Assembly (NCBI RefSeq): GCF_900113695.1
Contig: NZ_FOQH01000001.1
Coordinates: forward strand, 620,001 to 684,000
DNA from: Albimonas pacifica
GTDB lineage: Bacteria; Pseudomonadota; Alphaproteobacteria; Rhodobacterales; Rhodobacteraceae
DNA length: 64,000 nt
Reading direction: 5' to 3'
Shown: positions 62,956 to 64,000 of the stretch, piece after piece
How positions within the stretch are numbered: the stretch's first letter is position 1
Layout of the letters: every line of letters starts with the position of its first letter
Position numbers and translations under genes: made by a program
Notes under the pieces: generated by a model
Database searches by the model: none
Told to the model about the DNA's origin: nothing
Seen by the model: the letters and a program-made list of their open reading frames with translations, nothing else

Positions 62956-63783
62956 TCACATGTAGTCGTACTCGTAATAGGAGTAGGACTCGGAGTTCAG
63001 CGCATACTTGTTCAGGATCACCCCCGCGATCGGGATCATCTCCGACAGCTGCCGCTCGCAGTCGTCGAGGTTGCGCACCTTGGTGGTGCCCGCGGCGGCG
63101 ATCAGCAGGGCGCAGTCGACGTAGTTCATGAACGACATCGCGTCGTCGGAGGCCAGCATCGGCGGCAGGTCGAAGATGGTCACGTCGGGCTTCAGCACCC
63201 GGTCCATCTCCTTGAGCGCCTCGGCCGCGTCGGGGTGCTGGAGCAGCTCGGCCGAGTGGCGGAACGACTGCGAGGTCGGCCCCACGGCGAGGTTGTCGCC
63301 CATGCGGATGAAGAACTCCTCCGGCCGCACGCCGCCCATCAGGTAGTCGCCCATGCTGAGCTGGCTGTCGAGGCCGATGACCTTGCGCACCTGCGGCCGC
63401 TTGAGGTCGACGTCGCACAGCACGCAGCGCGTGTTGCGCTGGCGCGCGAAGGAGAAGGCCAGGTTGGTCGCGATCATGGTCTTGCCGCAGGACATGGTCG
63501 GCGAGGTGACCGCGATGGTCTTCCAGTTGTTGGCCTCCATCATGCGCAGGATCTTGGTGCGCAGGATGTCGAAGGGCACGTGCGCCGGATCGTCCTTGGT
63601 GAAGGTGACGATGCGGTTGCGCGTCAGCATCTCCTCGTCCGGCTCGATCTGCTGCAGCGCCAGCCAGCCCGGCGGCGTCTCGTAGCTGTCGAAGTCGGTG
63701 GGCCGGGGGGCGACGGGCGCCTCGCCCAGGGTGGCCGCGCGGGCCTGCTTGGCGCGGTTGATGGCGGCCTTGATGCGTTCCAT
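62956..63783 (-). CDS. BY-type tyrosine kinase (CpsD/CapB/Wzc C-terminal family)
   Basis: The protein has 275 residues. Walker A TSPTMSCGKT (93-102), A' motif VLCDVDLKRP (121-130) and Walker B DVTIFDLPPM are present. The C-terminal Tyr cluster SYSYYEYDYM is the usual autophosphorylation tail. It is the separate-kinase form, paired with a chain-length protein whose 3' end lies next upstream. It controls length and amount of exopolysaccharide through phosphorylation cycles. Confidence 0.93.
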   Translation of the reverse strand: MERIKAAINRAKQARAATLGEAPVAPRPTDFDSYETPPGWLALQQIEPDEEMLTRNRIVTFTKDDPAHVPFDILRTKILRMMEANNWKTIAVTSPTMSCGKTMIATNLAFSFARQRNTRCVLCDVDLKRPQVRKVIGLDSQLSMGDYLMGGVRPEEFFIRMGDNLAVGPTSQSFRHSAELLQHPDAAEALKEMDRVLKPDVTIFDLPPMLASDDAMSFMNYVDCALLIAAAGTTKVRNLDDCERQLSEMIPIAGVILNKYALNSESYSYYEYDYM

Positions 63784-63864
63784 GGGTCTCTGGGCCTTTC
63801 GAAGGGACGCGACGCGGACGGAGGCGCGCGCCCCGGCGCGGGCCGGGGCGCGGGGGCGCAGGCG

Positions 63865-64000
63865 TCAGAGCCTCAGGCGGGACCTCACCAGGTCCATGAG
63901 CGAGTCGATCTTGGTCTTCTCGATGATCTTCGCGCCGACCAGGTCCAGGGGCATGTAGTAGACATGCACCAGCGCGGTGGCGGCGACGACGCCGGCCACG
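63865..64000 (-). CDS. Exopolysaccharide chain-length protein, C-terminal fragment
   Basis: Only the last 45 codons are in the window. They encode a hydrophobic helix (VAGVVAATALVHVYYM) followed by a short charged tail ending in LVRSRLRL. This is the second transmembrane segment and tail of a Wzz/GumC-type protein, as expected directly before a CpsD-type kinase gene. The rest lies outside the window. Confidence 0.65.
   Translation of the reverse strand, partial: VAGVVAATALVHVYYMPLDLVGAKIIEKTKIDSLMDLVRSRLRL

Overview
The window is 64 kb of very GC-rich chromosomal DNA. It reads as an alphaproteobacterium of the order Rhodobacterales. Pointers are the ChvI-ChvG-HprK-RapZ-EIIA-HPr block next to pckA, several TRAP transporters, a HemP gene, two VPLPA-type C-terminal sorting signals, RTX proteins and a cobalamin cluster. 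I cannot fix the genus from sequence alone. There is no rRNA, tRNA, CRISPR array, prophage or transposase gene that I can support.

Layout. 0-2.5 kb: tail of an acyl-CoA dehydrogenase, a tiny membrane protein, an antitoxin-like/PAS fusion and a protein phosphatase. 2.5-12.2 kb (minus strand): a catabolic block with TRAP transporter dctQMP, a gamma-glutamyl-amine type glutamine synthetase, aldehyde and iron alcohol dehydrogenases, an amidohydrolase and a DUF3830 protein. 12.5-19 kb: a VPLPA-anchored protein, a voltage-gated sodium channel and a TAXI-type TRAP system with two binding proteins. 19.4-26 kb: HemP, a GntR regulator divergent from an ABC importer, and a hydantoin racemase. 26-37 kb: GNAT and XRE proteins, an RTX metalloprotease, an SDR, a class II aldolase, glycerol-3-phosphate dehydrogenase and cobalamin genes (cobC-like, cobS, cbiD, cobK). 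37-45 kb: regulatory PTS genes, rapZ, hprK, chvG/chvI, pckA. 45-53 kb: alkB, membrane proteins, dnaK-dnaJ behind a heat-shock-type promoter, and a SIMPL protein. 53-64 kb: capsule/exopolysaccharide export (two KpsS-like proteins, outer-membrane lipoprotein, KpsM/T/E homologues), an RTX protein, a BY-type tyrosine kinase and a truncated chain-length protein.

How genes work together. The TRAP/GS/ALDH/ADH block looks like uptake of an amine, glutamylation to protect it, oxidation of an alcohol or aldehyde group, then release; the substrate is unknown. The 21-26 kb block is a self-contained import and racemisation unit under a local GntR regulator. The 37-45 kb block joins an envelope-sensing two-component system to a PTS that has no sugar permease here, and to gluconeogenesis. 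The last 11 kb serve surface polysaccharide export and its phosphorylation control.

The most unusual content is between genes. (1) Five GC hairpins have unrelated stems but share one 17-nt loop, which on one strand is a near-ideal G-quadruplex motif; all lie 3' of genes, two pairs at convergent gene ends. (2) A roughly 65-bp palindromic repeat occurs four times, with compensatory stem changes, and one copy encodes the tail of a protein. (3) A separate inverted-repeat element lies between pckA and alkB.
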